From: a virus
Virus record (IMG/VR): IMGVR_UViG_3300013004_000147
Span: 1 to 28,524 of that record
Reading direction: 5' to 3' (one strand)
Length of the DNA stretch: 28,524 nucleotides
Below are positions 26,199-28,524 of this stretch, piece after piece. Position numbers and translations under genes: made by a program. Numbering within the stretch: the first letter of the stretch is position 1; the number at the start of each line of letters is the position of its first letter. The notes under the pieces are model-generated. The model saw only the letters and a list, made by a program, of their open reading frames with translations. It was not told where the DNA came from and ran no database searches.

Positions 26199-28040
26199 CT
26201 ATGAGAAGTTTACTGATTTTAAGTTCAATACCCTCACATTAATGTCCTTATTTGGGTATCTAATTTGGTAAGTTTGTGTTGGTGTTGCGAAGATTGTATC
26301 TGCTGTTGGTTGTATTCGTCTTGTCAATGGATCCGAATATGGCATTGATGTTTGAGCTGAAGAATATTGTCCTCCAACTTGGTTGAAGAATGCGATGTCA
26401 GAGACACTTACAATACCGTTTTTAGACTGAATTATTCGTCTTAATTCAGAGATATTAACATTTTGACCTAACTCCCTAACTAAAGGGTTAAAGAACTCTG
26501 TAACCAACTGAATTACTTTAGCGATAACCGCACCTTGGTTTTGACTATTATCTAAAACAACATCAACAGTAACTGATAGATCAATTGTTTCCGCCGCTTC
26601 TATTGAGATGTAGTCATTTATCATACGATAATTTGATAGGTAATTAGCTACGTTTTGTTTCAAGGTATTTGAAACGACATTAGTTAAACTACCACTCGTG
26701 TCATAAGACAACATTTTAATTTTGATCTTATTATTCTCTTCGGTAATCGCGACTTTAGCAGGTGCGCCAAATTGAGACGGCATTGTTCGTATGATTGAAT
26801 TGTAGTCATTAACTGTAACCGCTCTATTTTGAGCCGCAAAGTTAAATGCAACCATATTTCTAACATCTTCAGTTGTTGGTAAGTTAGCCCCACCAATAGC
26901 TGCAGTTACGTTGTTACACTGTAAACTGTTAATCACACTTCGGTTAACGGAATCTGACGGCCCATTAACGGCAAATGAGACGGTACCAATTTGATTAATT
27001 GTGTTAATACCTAAATTACTCGCTAATCCACCACCAATCCTATATTGAACGAATAATGTTGTGTTTGGTGTTAAAGCAGCCCCCATAGCAAAGTTATTAG
27101 TATATCTACTTAAATCAAAACCTTTACCATCACGAGCAAATTCTCTTAATTGTTGTTCCGCAGAGATATTACCACCACCAAAAGTCATTTTACAGAAACC
27201 TTCAGGGGTATATTCACTAATGAATTTGTTTGATGTTGTTATATATCTACCTACTTTAATTCCGGGTTGATCCGACACTTTAGTTGGGTCTTCAATGAAA
27301 ACTCTATCTTGTACCAAAGCATCAACTTCAAACCATCTCTCAGGCCCTACCGTGATAAAATCTTGTGGTTGTGGTATTGTTGAGTACTGTGTCCCTGATT
27401 TAAGAAGAACACTTGTAATACCCAAAACATTTTTTTCGGGTAAGAATAATTCTAAATAAGGTCTAGCGTCGTTAGCTGTGATCACTCTCTTATAAACTTT
27501 TGTAATACCATTAACAACAACTTCTCGTTTAACAATCGTATAATTAATAAGTTTACCACTTGAATCAAAGTTTGGTATTTTTACTCTATTTGGTGATCCT
27601 TCAGCATTTATTGGTGAAGCAAAATCAATATCATAAACCGTTTCAAAAGGTTGTCCCGCACCATTAACTTGGGAACCTCTTCTTAAGACACCACAATATC
27701 TTAAATCTTCTCTATCACCAAAAGCAGGAACTGTAATTGAGAAATCAACCAAAGCAACTGATGGTCTTTGACCTGGTACTTTTAAACCATAAGTTCTTGC
27801 GATATTATAAACGGAGTTCTTCTGTTGAGCAAACTGCAATACAGTTTCTTGAATACTTCTATCAATTTGAAAGTTGAGGTTATCTGTTACCGCAGCGTTC
27901 ATATCTAACATAACAGAAAAAATACCCGCATCATTAAAGTTTTGTACTAGTTCAGGATAATATGTTCTAGTGAAGTTAATTAATTCCGTTCTTACTCCTT
28001 GAAAATCTCGGACTGTATAAGATATATTCTTTTCTGCCAT
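26199..28040 (-). CDS. 6: Baseplate wedge protein, gp6/baseplate J-like
   Basis: A 613-residue protein, close to the length of T4 gp6 (660). It begins 'MAEKNISYTVRDFQGVRTEL', typical of gp6-like wedge proteins, and has a central beta-rich region. The 'TTEDVRNMVAFNFAAQNRAVTVNDYNSIIRTMP' region near residue 390-420 is characteristic of baseplate J-like proteins, in which a loop leads into a helix with 'R-A-V-T-x-x-D-Y'. The C-terminal part has the repeating alpha/beta layout ('VTEFFNPLVRELGQNVNISELRRIIQ') expected for the domain that dimerises around the hub. It starts six bases after the gp25 stop. In the virion it would form the iris ring of the baseplate that transmits the contraction signal. 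Confidence 0.85.
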   Translation of the reverse strand: MAEKNISYTVRDFQGVRTELINFTRTYYPELVQNFNDAGIFSVMLDMNAAVTDNLNFQIDRSIQETVLQFAQQKNSVYNIARTYGLKVPGQRPSVALVDFSITVPAFGDREDLRYCGVLRRGSQVNGAGQPFETVYDIDFASPINAEGSPNRVKIPNFDSSGKLINYTIVKREVVVNGITKVYKRVITANDARPYLELFLPEKNVLGITSVLLKSGTQYSTIPQPQDFITVGPERWFEVDALVQDRVFIEDPTKVSDQPGIKVGRYITTSNKFISEYTPEGFCKMTFGGGNISAEQQLREFARDGKGFDLSRYTNNFAMGAALTPNTTLFVQYRIGGGLASNLGINTINQIGTVSFAVNGPSDSVNRSVINSLQCNNVTAAIGGANLPTTEDVRNMVAFNFAAQNRAVTVNDYNSIIRTMPSQFGAPAKVAITEENNKIKIKMLSYDTSGSLTNVVSNTLKQNVANYLSNYRMINDYISIEAAETIDLSVTVDVVLDNSQNQGAVIAKVIQLVTEFFNPLVRELGQNVNISELRRIIQSKNGIVSVSDIAFFNQVGGQYSSAQTSMPYSDPLTRRIQPTADTIFATPTQTYQIRYPNKDINVRVLNLKSVNFS

Positions 28041-28046
28041 ATACTA

Positions 28047-28505
28047 TTAAATATTAATAATGATAAAATCACTAGATTCAAAAGCGGAATCCGTTATTCT
28101 ATAATCTATTTTAATTCTTGCGGTGTGTTCTAATTGAGCAATATTGGTAACCCTAAATTCTCGTTCACCATCTTTATTTACCGTATAACCTTTATCCTCC
28201 AATCCCGCAGACGCAGGTTCAACAGTTATATTAGTCACTTGTAGGTTTGGCATGTAATTACCGATTGTGTCTCTAATTTCTGATTCAATATCTGAGAATG
28301 TTGGCCCATCAAGTGGTTCAAATATATACTCATAAAGACGAGTTCCAAAATCAGGTAAGAAATACCTTGATCCTTTTCTTGTCAATAATAAGTGAACTAA
28401 GTCAGATCTAATCTCACCTTCAGTAGAATTTGTTACATCCAAATATCTACCTGTGAAGGAATCCACAAAAGGAAAAGAAATACCATATGTAATACCATTT
28501 GCCAT
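28047..28505 (-). CDS. 25: Baseplate wedge protein gp25-like (GPW/gp25 family)
   Basis: A 152-residue protein, slightly longer than T4 gp25 (132). Residues 34-64 contain 'RSDLVHLLLTRKGSRYFLPDFGTRL', broken here by position, followed by 'YEYIFEP'. This is the GPW/gp25 signature: an Arg-Lys-Gly-x-R turn, then P-D-F-G-x-x-L and a conserved F-E. The family resembles a lysozyme-like fold and sits at the sheath-baseplate interface, where it starts sheath assembly. It is directly followed by gp6, as in many T4-like phages. The start MANG is set by the TATTTAT box 5 bases upstream. Confidence 0.88.
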   Translation of the reverse strand: MANGITYGISFPFVDSFTGRYLDVTNSTEGEIRSDLVHLLLTRKGSRYFLPDFGTRLYEYIFEPLDGPTFSDIESEIRDTIGNYMPNLQVTNITVEPASAGLEDKGYTVNKDGEREFRVTNIAQLEHTARIKIDYRITDSAFESSDFIIINI

Positions 28506-28510
28506 ATCTA

Positions 28511-28517
28511 ATAAATA
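28511..28517 (-). promoter_or_regulatory. TATTTAT box before gp25
   Basis: The box is followed by TAGAT and then the ATG at 28505, the shortest spacing (5 bases) of the set. If it works as a -10-like promoter element, the message would have almost no leader. Confidence 0.5.
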
Positions 28518-28524
28518 TATGTCG

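Noticed and set aside
1-28524. tRNA genes, insertion sequences, integrase/attachment sites, reverse transcriptase for a diversity-generating retroelement
   Set aside because: No cloverleaf, transposase, integrase or reverse transcriptase was seen, and the gaps are all under 80 bases.

Overview
The window looks like a piece of a large tailed-phage genome of the T4-like myovirus type. It is AT-rich and almost fully coding, with no gap above about 80 bases. The clearest anchors are a gp25-like baseplate wedge protein followed directly by a gp6/baseplate J-like protein. A very large protein and a run of structural proteins follow on the same strand, in the place where T4-like phages carry gp7, gp8 and fibre genes. 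The host is probably a member of the Bacteroidota (inference). Reasons are SprB-like repeat arrays, a domain type best known from flavobacterial gliding adhesins, and the near absence of Shine-Dalgarno sequences, which is typical of that phylum. No host or phage marker gene settles this.

Layout, read along the minus strand from right to left: gp25 and gp6 (28505-26199); an 1862-residue baseplate/tail protein with an unexpected hydrophobic core, then 597-, 267- and 391-residue proteins (26122-16776); 301-, 995-, 730- and 99-residue proteins (16745-10360); a repeat-bearing tail fibre (10340-8649); a glycosyltransferase-like protein (8601-7621); two more modular, Cys/Thr-rich surface proteins (7605-3462); a RuvC-like resolvase (3408-2800); and a strong hairpin terminator (2749-2774). 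Converging on this terminator from the other side are two plus-strand genes (1253-2744), a small Cys-containing protein and a Thr-Pro-linked modular protein. Left of these, on the minus strand again, lie a zinc-finger/Toprim primase and the start of a PD-(D/E)XK-like nuclease (1177 to the left edge).

The most interesting signal is regulatory. The 7-mer TATTTAT lies 5-22 bases before the start codon of each of the seven virion-type genes that head a transcription unit, on both strands. It is absent before the primase, the RuvC-like gene, the glycosyltransferase and the internal genes. Internal genes are mostly joined by TAATG stop-start overlaps. This suggests a phage late-promoter element and an expression mode without Shine-Dalgarno sites: near-leaderless first genes plus translational coupling. 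The motif also corrects two start codons (10340 and 1253).

The second theme is modular virion surface proteins. These include SprB-like arrays, a PKD domain, Thr-Pro and Thr-run linkers, Cys-flanked modules, a C-terminal domain shared by two neighbouring genes, and a small protein present as two diverged copies on opposite strands. They look like a set of exchangeable adhesin parts attached to a conserved baseplate.
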